DNA of 21,827 nucleotides from UBA4660 sp034408895 (GTDB taxonomy: Bacteria; Bacteroidota; Bacteroidia; Flavobacteriales_D; Sanyastnellaceae): contig JAWXCI010000008.1 in the NCBI GenBank assembly GCA_034408895.1, forward strand, positions 1 through 21,827. Direction: 5' to 3'. A program made the position numbers and the translations under genes. The notes below the pieces were generated by a model. That model ran no database searches. It was not told the DNA's origin and worked only from the letters and a program-made list of their open reading frames with translations. Each line of letters begins with the position of its first letter. The first letter of the stretch is position 1. This document shows, in pieces, positions 6,848 through 14,750 of this stretch.

Positions 6848-7639
6848 TCATTCAATTCGTTCAGGATGCGAGTAACAGGTTGCCCGGTCTTCCCTGCAAA
6901 AACCCAGAAGTGTTACTCCAAGTTCCTTTGAAAAATCTACAGCAAGTGAAGAAGGTGCGCTCACCGCAAGAAGAAATGGAATTCCAGCAATGAAACACTT
7001 TGTGACAATCTCGTAGGAGACTCTTCCACTCACGAGGAGAAATTTTGCTTCCTTCAACTGACCGTTGTTGAGCAATGCACCAATCACTTTGTCCACTGCA
7101 TTGTGCCGACCTATGTCTTCCATGAGGGTCAGCATTTTTCTTTCACCGTCAAAAGCCGCACTTGCATGGCAGCCACCGCTGGAAAGAAATGCGTCCTGGT
7201 GCTTCGACATCTCATTAAACATTTTGGGTACATCCACAAAACTCAACTGAGTGTTTGAAGTGAATTCCTTTCTCTCAATGACATCAAGTTCTGTTTTTCC
7301 ACAAATGCCACAACTGGCAACAGACAAAAGATTTCGTTTATTCAATTGAGAGGCGTCCAATTCATTTTCAGGAATGTTGATATTAACTCTCGAAATAAAA
7401 TCCTGTTCACTTTTTTCCTCTACTTCAATTTTCAATTCACCGCTTTTCTTTTTGTAAACGCCTTCAGTAAATAACAAGCCACGCGCGAGTTCCTTTTCAT
7501 TGCCAGGTGTCTGCATGGTGAGTGTGAACGGAGTGCCGTTGATGGAAATGGAAAGAGGATGCTCAACCGTGAGGATGTCGGAGACTGTATTATCTCCATT
7601 CACTTGATGCCTTAGGGCATTGTAGGCATTGGTCTTCAT
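6848..7639 (-). CDS. fdhD: formate dehydrogenase accessory sulfurtransferase FdhD
   Basis: A 263-residue protein from the ATG at 7639. FdhD moves sulfur from a cysteine desulfurase to the molybdenum cofactor of formate dehydrogenases, which are inactive without it. The conserved redox loop SCGICG is present near residue 109, with both cysteines. Other family patches are the ELARGLLFTEG stretch (about 50-60), SSGGCHASAAF, EDIGRHNAVDKVIGALL and SGRVSYEIVTKC. A GTG at 7660 would add seven residues and overlap the fhs stop by 14 bases. The ATG, 7 bases past the fhs stop, looks more natural. It lies between fhs and the NuoEF-like gene on the same strand, so it most likely serves a molybdenum formate dehydrogenase whose catalytic gene is not visible here. 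Confidence 0.95.
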   Translation of the reverse strand: MKTNAYNALRHQVNGDNTVSDILTVEHPLSISINGTPFTLTMQTPGNEKELARGLLFTEGVYKKKSGELKIEVEEKSEQDFISRVNINIPENELDASQLNKRNLLSVASCGICGKTELDVIERKEFTSNTQLSFVDVPKMFNEMSKHQDAFLSSGGCHASAAFDGERKMLTLMEDIGRHNAVDKVIGALLNNGQLKEAKFLLVSGRVSYEIVTKCFIAGIPFLLAVSAPSSLAVDFSKELGVTLLGFCREDRATCYSHPERIE

Positions 7640-7646
7640 TGATAAA

Positions 7647-9323
7647 CTAAGAAAGCCCACTCACCACTCCATTCCTATCAATATCCATCCCCTCGCTGGC
7701 AGGCACCGCTGGCAAGCCTGGCATGCGCATCATCTCACCAAGAATCGGAATAATGAATCCAGCACCAACTGCAAATTCAAATTCGCGAACAGTGACAATG
7801 AAATTCCGGGGCCGCCCGATTTTCGATTCATCATCGCTGAAAGATTTTTGGGTTTTCGCCATGCAAAGCGGAAGTGCTGCCAGACCAAGTTTATCAATCG
7901 TCTTCAAATCCGATTCAGCTTCTTTAGTGTAGTGCACATCGTCAGCACCGTAAATTTCTTTTGCTATGATGGCGATTTTTTCTTTCACGGGTGCATTCCA
8001 ATCATAAAGAGGTGTGAAATTGTTCTTGCCTGATTCAATTTCTTCAACTACGGCTTTTGCCAAATCAGTCGCGCCTTCTCCGCCTTGAGCGAAACCTTTA
8101 CAGATAACGGCTTTCGTTTCCAGGGATGCACATCGTTCAATCACAAATTTTATTTCCTCATCAGTATCAGTGGGGAAATGATTGACGGCCACAACAGGAT
8201 TGATTCCAAACTTCCGGCAGTTCTCAATGTGCTTTTCAAGATTCTCAATTCCGCGTTGCACACGTTCCAACGAGGCCGTGTTGTATTCGTCCTTTTTCGC
8301 TCCGCCATGATGACGCAGTGCACGGATGGTTGCGACCAAGACAATCACATTTGGTTTCAATCCGGAATACCCACACTTGATATTCATGAATTTTTCCGCA
8401 CCAAGGTCTGCACCGAAACCGGCTTCAGTCACCACGTAATCAGAAAGTGAAAGTCCAACTTTCGTGGCGATGATGGTGTTCGTTCCCTGTGCGATATTGG
8501 CAAACGGCCCACCGTGAATGATAGCTGGATTGCCTTCGAGTGTTTGAACAAGATTCGGTTTGATGGCATCTTTCAACAGCAATGCCATTGCACCTTGCGC
8601 CTTGAGGTCGCGTGCATAAATCGGTTTTTTGTCGAAGGTGAATCCAACGAAGATATTTCCAAGTTTTGTTTTCAGGTCTTCGATGTCTTTGCACATGCAA
8701 AGGATGGCCATCACTTCACTGGCCGGTGTAATGTTGAAACCATCCTGCCGTGGAATTCCGTTGGTGGTACCACCAAGCCCGATGGTAATGTTGCGCAGTG
8801 AACGGTCGTTCATGTCCATTACACGTTTCCAGTAAATCTGTCGCGGATCAAGATTGAGGGAATGTTGTTTGTTCTGGAGATTATTGTCAATCAATGCCGC
8901 AAGAAGATTGTTCGCTTTCTCCACCGCACCGAAGTCTCCGGTGAAGTGCAGGTTGATGTCTTCCATTGGCACTACCTGCGAATAACCACCGCCCGCTGCG
9001 CCACCTTTCATTCCGAAGACAGGTCCAAGAGATGGTTCGCGTAAAACGACTGTTGCTTTTTTCCCGATTCTGTTCAGTCCTTCAGTAAGACCAATTGATG
9101 TTGTGGTTTTTCCTTCACCAGCAGGCGTTGGAGTAATGGCTGTAACAAGAATGAGCTTATTCCTTTTGATTTTCTCTTCATCAATCAGGTTGAGCGGAAG
9201 TTTCGCTTTGTATTTGCCGTAATGCTCAAGGTCATCAACTTGGATATTGAGTATAGTAGCAATGTCGTTGATGTGTTTGAGTTTACACGCCTGTGCAATT
9301 TCGAGGTCAGAAGGAAAATCCAT
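7647..9323 (-). CDS. fhs: formate-tetrahydrofolate ligase
   Basis: A 558-residue enzyme, the normal length for the family. It makes 10-formyltetrahydrofolate from formate, ATP and tetrahydrofolate in the cytoplasm, feeding purine synthesis and serine/glycine one-carbon exchange; it also works in reverse. The ATP-binding P-loop TPTPAGEGKTTTSIGLTEGL is at about 64-83. Other family stretches are FGMKGGAAGGGYSQVVPMED, HFTGDFGAV, TEAGFGADLGAEKF and ATIRALRHHGG. The ATG at 9323 gives the family-typical N-terminus (SDLEIAQACKLKHI). It is first in a minus-strand run with fdhD, which starts 7 bases after its stop, linking formate use to formate oxidation or CO2 reduction. Confidence 0.97.
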   Translation of the reverse strand: MDFPSDLEIAQACKLKHINDIATILNIQVDDLEHYGKYKAKLPLNLIDEEKIKRNKLILVTAITPTPAGEGKTTTSIGLTEGLNRIGKKATVVLREPSLGPVFGMKGGAAGGGYSQVVPMEDINLHFTGDFGAVEKANNLLAALIDNNLQNKQHSLNLDPRQIYWKRVMDMNDRSLRNITIGLGGTTNGIPRQDGFNITPASEVMAILCMCKDIEDLKTKLGNIFVGFTFDKKPIYARDLKAQGAMALLLKDAIKPNLVQTLEGNPAIIHGGPFANIAQGTNTIIATKVGLSLSDYVVTEAGFGADLGAEKFMNIKCGYSGLKPNVIVLVATIRALRHHGGAKKDEYNTASLERVQRGIENLEKHIENCRKFGINPVVAVNHFPTDTDEEIKFVIERCASLETKAVICKGFAQGGEGATDLAKAVVEEIESGKNNFTPLYDWNAPVKEKIAIIAKEIYGADDVHYTKEAESDLKTIDKLGLAALPLCMAKTQKSFSDDESKIGRPRNFIVTVREFEFAVGAGFIIPILGEMMRMPGLPAVPASEGMDIDRNGVVSGLS

Positions 9324-9472
9324 AAATTTTTTTTGGGGAAATGTAATTGTGTTGCTTACAACATTACGACAGGTCGCGATTGGAGCGAATTAAGAGAGTG
9401 CTGAAGAATCCATCGGGATGAGATAGCAAATCTGTTCCCAATTCTAACTTCGTCCCATAACTTTCACCACCC

Positions 9473-9796
9473 ATGTCCGAACGTCTTCAAATGATTGAGC
9501 AAATGCTCGAAACCAATCCACATGATTCCTTTCTGCATTATTGCGCTGCACTCGAACATCAGAAAAAGGGAGATGCTGCACAGGCCATAAAAATTCTTAA
9601 GGCGATTACCAGCAGCGAACCCGACTATCTGGCTTCTTATTACCAGCTTGGAAAATTATTGGAGGAGAAAGGAAAAACCGATGAAGCGATTGTGTATTAC
9701 AAAACCGGTAAAGAAGTAGCAAAGAAGAAAAAAGATTCCAAAACTTTCGGTGAACTATCAGAGGCGCTCATGCTGCTGGATGTTTATGAGGATTGA
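9473..9796 (+). CDS. small tetratricopeptide-repeat protein
   Basis: A 107-residue soluble protein made almost wholly of helix-turn-helix TPR units: about 1-31 (SFLHYCAALEHQKKGD), 34-66 (DYLASYYQLGKLLEEKGKTD) and 68-90 (EAIVYYKTGKEVAKKK). The TPR signature (alanine, glycine and tyrosine spacing, with a proline at the unit boundary) is clear. No signal peptide or extra domain is present, so it probably acts as a cytoplasmic adaptor; the partner is unknown. The ATG at 9473 is preceded by TAACTTTC, which differs from the -7 box TAnnTTTG at one position, but it lies so near the ATG that the leader would be extremely short. A GT4 gene follows on the same strand after about 42 bases. Confidence 0.85.
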   Translation: MSERLQMIEQMLETNPHDSFLHYCAALEHQKKGDAAQAIKILKAITSSEPDYLASYYQLGKLLEEKGKTDEAIVYYKTGKEVAKKKKDSKTFGELSEALMLLDVYED

Positions 9797-9838
9797 GCCA
9801 AAACTTGTTTTGCGTTCTTGCACCACACATTTATTATT

Positions 9839-10981
9839 GTGAAAATCATTCCCGATTCGGTTCTTGCGTTTTACTGCTCCTCTTCATCATGGGGCGGACT
9901 GGAAATGAACAAGCTTCGTTTTGCTTCATGGATGCATGAACGAGGTTGGCGAGTGAAATGTTTTTTCGTAGCAGGTACTCCGCTTTTTGAAGAAGCGAAA
10001 AAATCGAATCTTCAAATCATCCCTATCCAGCGCAACAGAAAATATTTTGATATTGCCAATGGCATGCGACTCGTCCGCTTGTTCAAAATGGAGCAAGTGA
10101 GATTGGTTTGGAGTCAATATAGCCGTGATCTCAGTGTGCTCGCATGGGCAAAATGGTTGCGGCCTTCCCAGTTCAGACTTCTCTATCAACAGAACATGCA
10201 ACTAGGTGTTGCCAAACGCGATGTCATTCACACCATTCGATATAGGAAAATTGACGCATGGATCTCACCACTCCCCTTTCTGGCAGAAGAAGTAAAAGCA
10301 AAAACCAAATTTCCATCCCATCGGCTTCATACTATTCCATTGGCGATTGAAATGGAAAAATTCATCCGGCATCCTCTTTCGAGATCGGAAGCAAGAAAAA
10401 AATTGGGTATTGATGAAACCCGCACATGGATGGGTGTTGTTGGAAGACTGGATGTTCTTAAAGGTCAGCATCTCGCGATAGAAGCATTGGCACAATTAGC
10501 ATCTTCACATTCCAATCTCAGTTTGTTACTGGTTGGCGAAAGCACCCGCAACGAAGGGAACGATTACGAAATGCGACTCCACAAAATGGCTGGGGAGTAT
10601 GGCTTGAAGGACCGTATAATTTTTCTTCCATTCATGAAGGATGTAGAAATTTTTTATCGTGCCATGGATATTTTTATACTGGCCAGCGAAGGTGAAACAT
10701 TCGGTATGGTAACCATCGAAGCAATGGCTTGCGGTTGTGCGGTTATTGGAACCCAATCGTCTGGCACACCTGAAATTCTTGAACACGGAAAATGTGGATT
10801 GCTATTCGAACCTGGCAACTCTTCGCAACTGGCCAATTGTATTTCCCGGCTTATGAATGACCGAGTACTGATGAAAGAAATTTCTTTAATAGCTTCAGAA
10901 GCTGCGCAAGAAAAATTTGACCATCACCGGGTGTGCGAACGAATAGAAAATGAAGTGATAATCCCACTCCTCCAACTTTAA
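9839..10981 (+). CDS. GT4-family glycosyltransferase
   Basis: A 380-residue GT-B fold enzyme. The N-terminal Rossmann domain carries SSSSWGGLEMNK (about 13-25), the glycine loop plus acceptor-side region typical of family 4. The C-terminal nucleotide-sugar domain has GVVGRLDVLKGQ (199-210), the FYRAMDIFILAS stretch and the E-x7-E motif EGETFGMVTIEAM (284-296), then GTPEILEHGKCGLLFEPG. Such enzymes transfer a sugar from an NDP-sugar to lipid, LPS core or exopolysaccharide; the acceptor cannot be told from sequence. The frame opens with a TTG at 9818, but the GTG at 9839 gives a usual GT4 start (MKIIPDSVLAFYCSS), so it is preferred. The gene ends tail to tail with prmA, both stop codons using TTAA at 10978-10981. 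Confidence 0.9.
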   Translation: MKIIPDSVLAFYCSSSSWGGLEMNKLRFASWMHERGWRVKCFFVAGTPLFEEAKKSNLQIIPIQRNRKYFDIANGMRLVRLFKMEQVRLVWSQYSRDLSVLAWAKWLRPSQFRLLYQQNMQLGVAKRDVIHTIRYRKIDAWISPLPFLAEEVKAKTKFPSHRLHTIPLAIEMEKFIRHPLSRSEARKKLGIDETRTWMGVVGRLDVLKGQHLAIEALAQLASSHSNLSLLLVGESTRNEGNDYEMRLHKMAGEYGLKDRIIFLPFMKDVEIFYRAMDIFILASEGETFGMVTIEAMACGCAVIGTQSSGTPEILEHGKCGLLFEPGNSSQLANCISRLMNDRVLMKEISLIASEAAQEKFDHHRVCERIENEVIIPLLQL

Positions 10982-11832
10982 GTTGGTGATTTGCTATGAA
11001 GCTTTCTAAGATGCAACATGCACCAATCATCGCGAAGAATTTTCGAAACAAGGGCGAATTCGCTTCCGGCTTTGGCGAGCAGCATTTCACTATCGTCATT
11101 GTAGAAGCCACTTAGCAACAAGTCGCCTCCGGGTTTCAATGATTGAATGTAAACAGCAAAATCGGCAAGCAGCACGTTCCGGTTGATGTTGGCAAGAACA
11201 ACATCAAACACTCGTGGTGAATTTTTCAACTCATTGATGTCATTGTGAAAAATGGAAATTCCTTTTGTGTTGTTCAGTTCGATGTTCTCGGAAATGTTAT
11301 TCACACTCCATTCATCAATGTCAATTGCATCCACCGTTTTTGCACCCAACCTCATCGCAAGAATAGCAAGAATGCCAGTGCCTGAACCCATGTCGAGTAC
11401 AAGCTTTCCATCCCAATTCATGTTCATGATTTCTTCGCACATCAAATAAGTAGTGGCATGATGCCCGGTGCCAAAAGACATTTGCGGTTGTATGATGATT
11501 TCATGATCAACTTGTAAATCTGGCTCATGAAAGACGGCACGAATTCGAAGATGGCCTGCCACAACAATCGGCTGGAAATTTTTTTCCCACTCTTCATTCC
11601 AGTTGTGATTAGGGATGTGAGCTATGAGATAGGAGACTTTGAATTCCCGGAGAGTTGTGATCAAAAGATTTTCCAGCATTGATTCAGAAAAATCTTTCTC
11701 CCGGATAAAAGCCTTTAATCCGGTTTCGGTATCCAGAAAACTTTCGAAAGGCAGTTCGCTTAGTTCAGCCATCAGCACCTCACGCGCTTCTATCAAAGGT
11801 TCCAGTGTAAATTCAACCTCAATGTAATTCAT
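10978..11832 (-). CDS. prmA: ribosomal protein L11 methyltransferase
   Basis: A 284-residue SAM-dependent enzyme that trimethylates ribosomal protein L11. The N-terminal substrate-recognition domain (1-75) is followed by the family hallmark PQMSFGTGHHATT (116-128), SAM motif I LDMGSGTGILAILAMRLGA (146-164), an acidic pair AIDIDEWS that would hold the ribose, and motif IV DVVLANINRNVLL (210-222). The frame extends upstream to 11916, but the ATG at 11832 overlaps the tpiA stop as ATGA and yields the expected N-terminus (MNYIEVEFTLEP); the longer version would lie inside tpiA. Expression is therefore probably coupled to tpiA. Confidence 0.94.
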   Translation of the reverse strand: MNYIEVEFTLEPLIEAREVLMAELSELPFESFLDTETGLKAFIREKDFSESMLENLLITTLREFKVSYLIAHIPNHNWNEEWEKNFQPIVVAGHLRIRAVFHEPDLQVDHEIIIQPQMSFGTGHHATTYLMCEEIMNMNWDGKLVLDMGSGTGILAILAMRLGAKTVDAIDIDEWSVNNISENIELNNTKGISIFHNDINELKNSPRVFDVVLANINRNVLLADFAVYIQSLKPGGDLLLSGFYNDDSEMLLAKAGSEFALVSKILRDDWCMLHLRKLHSKSPT

Positions 11833-12587
11833 CCTCCTGCCGCTTTTATTATGGCCGTGAAGTCGCGAACATGAAGTGATGCTCCGCCAATCAATCCGCC
11901 ATCTACATCGGGGCATGCCATCAGCTCTGCTGCATTGTCTGGTTTCATACTTCCGCCATAAAGAATGGGGATGAGTTCCGATACCTCACTACCAAAATGA
12001 TTCAGTAAATTATTTCTGATGAACTCATGCATTTGCTGCGCTTGTACTGTGGTTGCAGTTTGACCCGTTCCAATTGCCCACACCGGTTCATAAGCAATCA
12101 CAACATCCAACATTTGTTTTGGTTCAAGATGAAATAATGCCATTTCGAGCTGGCGCTGTATTGTAATAAAGTGCTGATGGCTGTTTCGCTGGTCGAGAGT
12201 TTCACCGCAACAGAAAATGGGTTTCACTTTATTTAGAAGACAGGCATCCACTTTCAGCCTGAGCCAATCATCACTTTCAAAAAATAATTGTCTGCGTTCG
12301 CTGTGGCCGATGATGCAATAAGAGATGTTCATTGCGCCCAACATGGCCGCTGAAATTTCTCCGGTGAAGGCACCGAAATTTTCGTGATGACAATTCTGCG
12401 CAGCCAGTTTGTGCCACGGTTCATCGAGCATGAGGATGCTGGTGATCCAAAGTGATGGAGGGGCAAGTACCACTTCAACACCTGAAGGAAATTCTGCGGA
12501 ATGTTCTTTCAGTCTAATGACTAGTTCCATTGCATCGTCCAGAGTCTTGTTCATCTTCCAGTTTCCGGCTACAATTTTTTTTCTCAC
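11829..12587 (-). CDS. tpiA: triosephosphate isomerase
   Basis: A 252-residue TIM-barrel enzyme that interconverts dihydroxyacetone phosphate and glyceraldehyde 3-phosphate in glycolysis and gluconeogenesis. Catalytic residues are visible: K11 in NWKMN, H95 in IIGHSERR and E167 in AYEPVWAIGTG (165-175). The phosphate-gripping loop and the C-terminal ILYGGSMKPDNA and DGGLIGGASL motifs are also present. The start is GTG at 12587; no ATG lies nearby in frame and the N-terminus RKKIVAGNWKMN is canonical. Only 29 bases separate it from the divergent recQ start, so the two promoters must overlap. prmA overlaps its stop. Confidence 0.97.
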   Translation of the reverse strand: MRKKIVAGNWKMNKTLDDAMELVIRLKEHSAEFPSGVEVVLAPPSLWITSILMLDEPWHKLAAQNCHHENFGAFTGEISAAMLGAMNISYCIIGHSERRQLFFESDDWLRLKVDACLLNKVKPIFCCGETLDQRNSHQHFITIQRQLEMALFHLEPKQMLDVVIAYEPVWAIGTGQTATTVQAQQMHEFIRNNLLNHFGSEVSELIPILYGGSMKPDNAAELMACPDVDGGLIGGASLHVRDFTAIIKAAGG

Positions 12588-12616
12588 GAGAAAATTTTTG
12601 CGGTCGAAAATAGAAT

Positions 12617-14557
12617 GTGCAATCTTGCAGAAGTTTGAACACTCCTAAAGACATACTGAAACAACACTGGGGATTCGATTCGTTCCGGCTTAAGCAGGAA
12701 GAAATAATCGCCAGTGTGCTGGCTGGAAATGATACCCTTGCACTGCTGCCGACTGGTGGCGGCAAGAGCATTTGTTTTCAGTTGCCAGCCTTATGCAGCG
12801 ATGGAATGTGTCTGGTTATTTCACCATTGCTTGCTCTAATGCACGACCAGGTACAACATCTACGCTCTAAAAAAATTCACGCATACGCCATCACCTCCTT
12901 TATGACGTGGAGAGAAATGGACATAGTGTTGGATAACTGCGCCTATGGCCAGGTGAAATTCCTATACATCTCGCCTGAAAGATTGAAGAATGAAACCTTT
13001 CTTGAACGATTGAAAAAGATGAAGATCAACCTCATTGCAGTGGATGAAGCGCATTGCATTTCGCAATGGGGTTACGACTTCCGTCCGCCTTATCTCGAAA
13101 TTGCTGAGGTGCGGGAAATCATACAGGATGTTCCCATACTTGCGCTTACCGCCACGGCAACGCCCGTTGTTGTAAAAGACATCCAGGAAAAACTGAAATT
13201 CAAAACCAGCCATGTCATTTCATCCAGTTTTGTAAGAAAAAATCTTGCTTACGTGGTAATTGAAAAGGATGACAAGCTGAGCAAGATGCTTGAAATTGCA
13301 CACAAGGTTCCCGGCTGTGGCATTATCTACTGCGGGACAAGGTTGCGGACAAAAGAGATAAGCAACTTCATGAACAAACGCGGAATTTCATCAGTTTTCT
13401 ACAATGCCGGAATGCTCCATAAAGAACGCGTGAGTGCGCAGGAAAAATGGTTCAGAGGTGCTGCGCGTGTAATGTGCGCCACCAACGCATTCGGGATGGG
13501 TATTGATAAGCCCGATGTGCGCTTTGTGGTTCATGCTGATGTGCCGGGTAATATCGAAAATTATTTTCAGGAAGCCGGAAGAGCGGGTCGCGATGGCAAG
13601 AAGGCTTATGCTGTGTTGCTGCACAACAATCACGACCTTGTTCAACTGGAAAAAAAAGTTTCCATTCAATTTCCGCCCATTGAATTTATTCGGAAGGTTT
13701 ATCGTTCCATTGCATCGCATCTTCAGGTGGCCCTTGGCGCAGGCGAGGGTGTTCCTTTTCATTTCAATTTGAATGCAGTGTGCAAAACATTTAACTTGGA
13801 ATACAGCCCAGCCTATTATGCCATACAAATTCTGGAACGTGCCGGTTATCTCTCCTTCAACGAATCAGTATTCGAACCTTCGCGCCTTCACTTTACAATT
13901 TCACGAATTGGTTTGTACGATTTCCAGGTTTCAAATCCATCGCTTGATTCGAGCATAAAACTCCTGTTGCGCATGTACGGTGGCTTGTTTGAATCATACG
14001 TGAACATCAAGGAAGAAGACATTGCCGGCCATGGAAAAATGGAGGAGAAGGATGTTTACGCAAAACTTGCCATTCTTAAACAACACGGCATTATTGACTA
14101 TGTGAAACGCAGCGATGAACCACGGCTCAGTTTTGTTCTCCCGCGCGTTTCGGAACAACACCTGACTATTCCCGACACCGTGTATGCTAACCGCAAAAAA
14201 GCGGAAGAAGTCCGAATACATGCAATGCAGAAATTTCTTGGAAGGCAACAGTGCCGGAGCATCCAATTGCTGGAATATTTTGGTGAAAGCAATGCTGAAC
14301 CCTGCAATCGTTGTGATGTTTGCAACGCGCAAAAGTCGCATGGCTTTTCACACGAGGAATACGCAGCAATGGACAACGCCCTTACCGAAGTGGTGATGCG
14401 AAAAGCGATCAGTATTGAAGAATTGGACACTCACGTTACCGGGTTTCCAACTGATAAGCTCATAACATTGGTGAGATGGAAACTTGAAAAGGGCGAATTG
14501 CTAATGAACCATCAACTCAACCTGGTGATTCCGGATGGTCAAAAGAAGGGGCAATAA
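12617..14557 (+). CDS. recQ: RecQ-type ATP-dependent DNA helicase
   Basis: A 646-residue superfamily 2 helicase that unwinds DNA 3' to 5' in recombination and repair. Motif 0 (FRLKQEEII, 23-31), Walker A TGGGKS (46-51), Walker B DEAHCISQWGYDFRP (143-157), motif III LALTATATP (175-183), motif V NAFGMGIDKPDVRFVVHADVP and motif VI QEAGRAGRDGK are present. The zinc-binding region follows (CRSIQLLEYFGE, then CNRCDVC, about 540-570), giving four cysteines. The remaining roughly 75 residues do not look like an HRDC domain. The start is uncertain: GTG at 12617 or, as well supported, TTG at 12635 (MNTPKDILKQHWGF). The stop lies in a GCAA-rich repeat tract. Confidence 0.94.
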   Translation: MQSCRSLNTPKDILKQHWGFDSFRLKQEEIIASVLAGNDTLALLPTGGGKSICFQLPALCSDGMCLVISPLLALMHDQVQHLRSKKIHAYAITSFMTWREMDIVLDNCAYGQVKFLYISPERLKNETFLERLKKMKINLIAVDEAHCISQWGYDFRPPYLEIAEVREIIQDVPILALTATATPVVVKDIQEKLKFKTSHVISSSFVRKNLAYVVIEKDDKLSKMLEIAHKVPGCGIIYCGTRLRTKEISNFMNKRGISSVFYNAGMLHKERVSAQEKWFRGAARVMCATNAFGMGIDKPDVRFVVHADVPGNIENYFQEAGRAGRDGKKAYAVLLHNNHDLVQLEKKVSIQFPPIEFIRKVYRSIASHLQVALGAGEGVPFHFNLNAVCKTFNLEYSPAYYAIQILERAGYLSFNESVFEPSRLHFTISRIGLYDFQVSNPSLDSSIKLLLRMYGGLFESYVNIKEEDIAGHGKMEEKDVYAKLAILKQHGIIDYVKRSDEPRLSFVLPRVSEQHLTIPDTVYANRKKAEEVRIHAMQKFLGRQQCRSIQLLEYFGESNAEPCNRCDVCNAQKSHGFSHEEYAAMDNALTEVVMRKAISIEELDTHVTGFPTDKLITLVRWKLEKGELLMNHQLNLVIPDGQKKGQ

Positions 14558-14621
14558 ACAATAAGCAAAGGGCAAAGAGCAATACGCAATAAGCAAAAGG
14601 CAAAGGGCAATAAGCAATATC
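14550..14621 (+). repeat. degenerate GCAATAAGCAAAGG-type tandem repeat
   Basis: About 70 bases made of short variants such as GGCAATAA, AGCAAAGG, GGCAAAGA, GCAATACGCAATAAGC, AAAAGGCAAAGGGCAATAAGCAAT. Units of roughly 7 to 8 bases repeat with small changes, suggesting slippage. The tract starts within the last codons of recQ and supplies its TAA. Confidence 0.75.
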
Positions 14622-14750
14622 CGTCTCGATAGAATCTTGAGGTCCATTGAGAAAAATGAATTTCGAAGTAGCTCAGGAAATTTTATTGACTATGTTTTAT
14701 TGGCCATCGTGATAAACAAACTAGAAACATTAAGCACCAAACACAAACGC

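Noticed and set aside
11833..11916. 28-codon N-terminal extension of prmA
   Set aside because: It lies within tpiA coding sequence; the ATGA overlap start at 11832 gives the conserved N-terminus.
13391..13828. Minus-strand 145-codon frame
   Set aside because: It is antisense to the conserved helicase motifs V and VI of recQ and shows no family features.
14637..14750. 38-codon N-terminal extension of the RlmI-like gene
   Set aside because: It has no family match; the ATG at 14751 gives the standard PUA-domain start.
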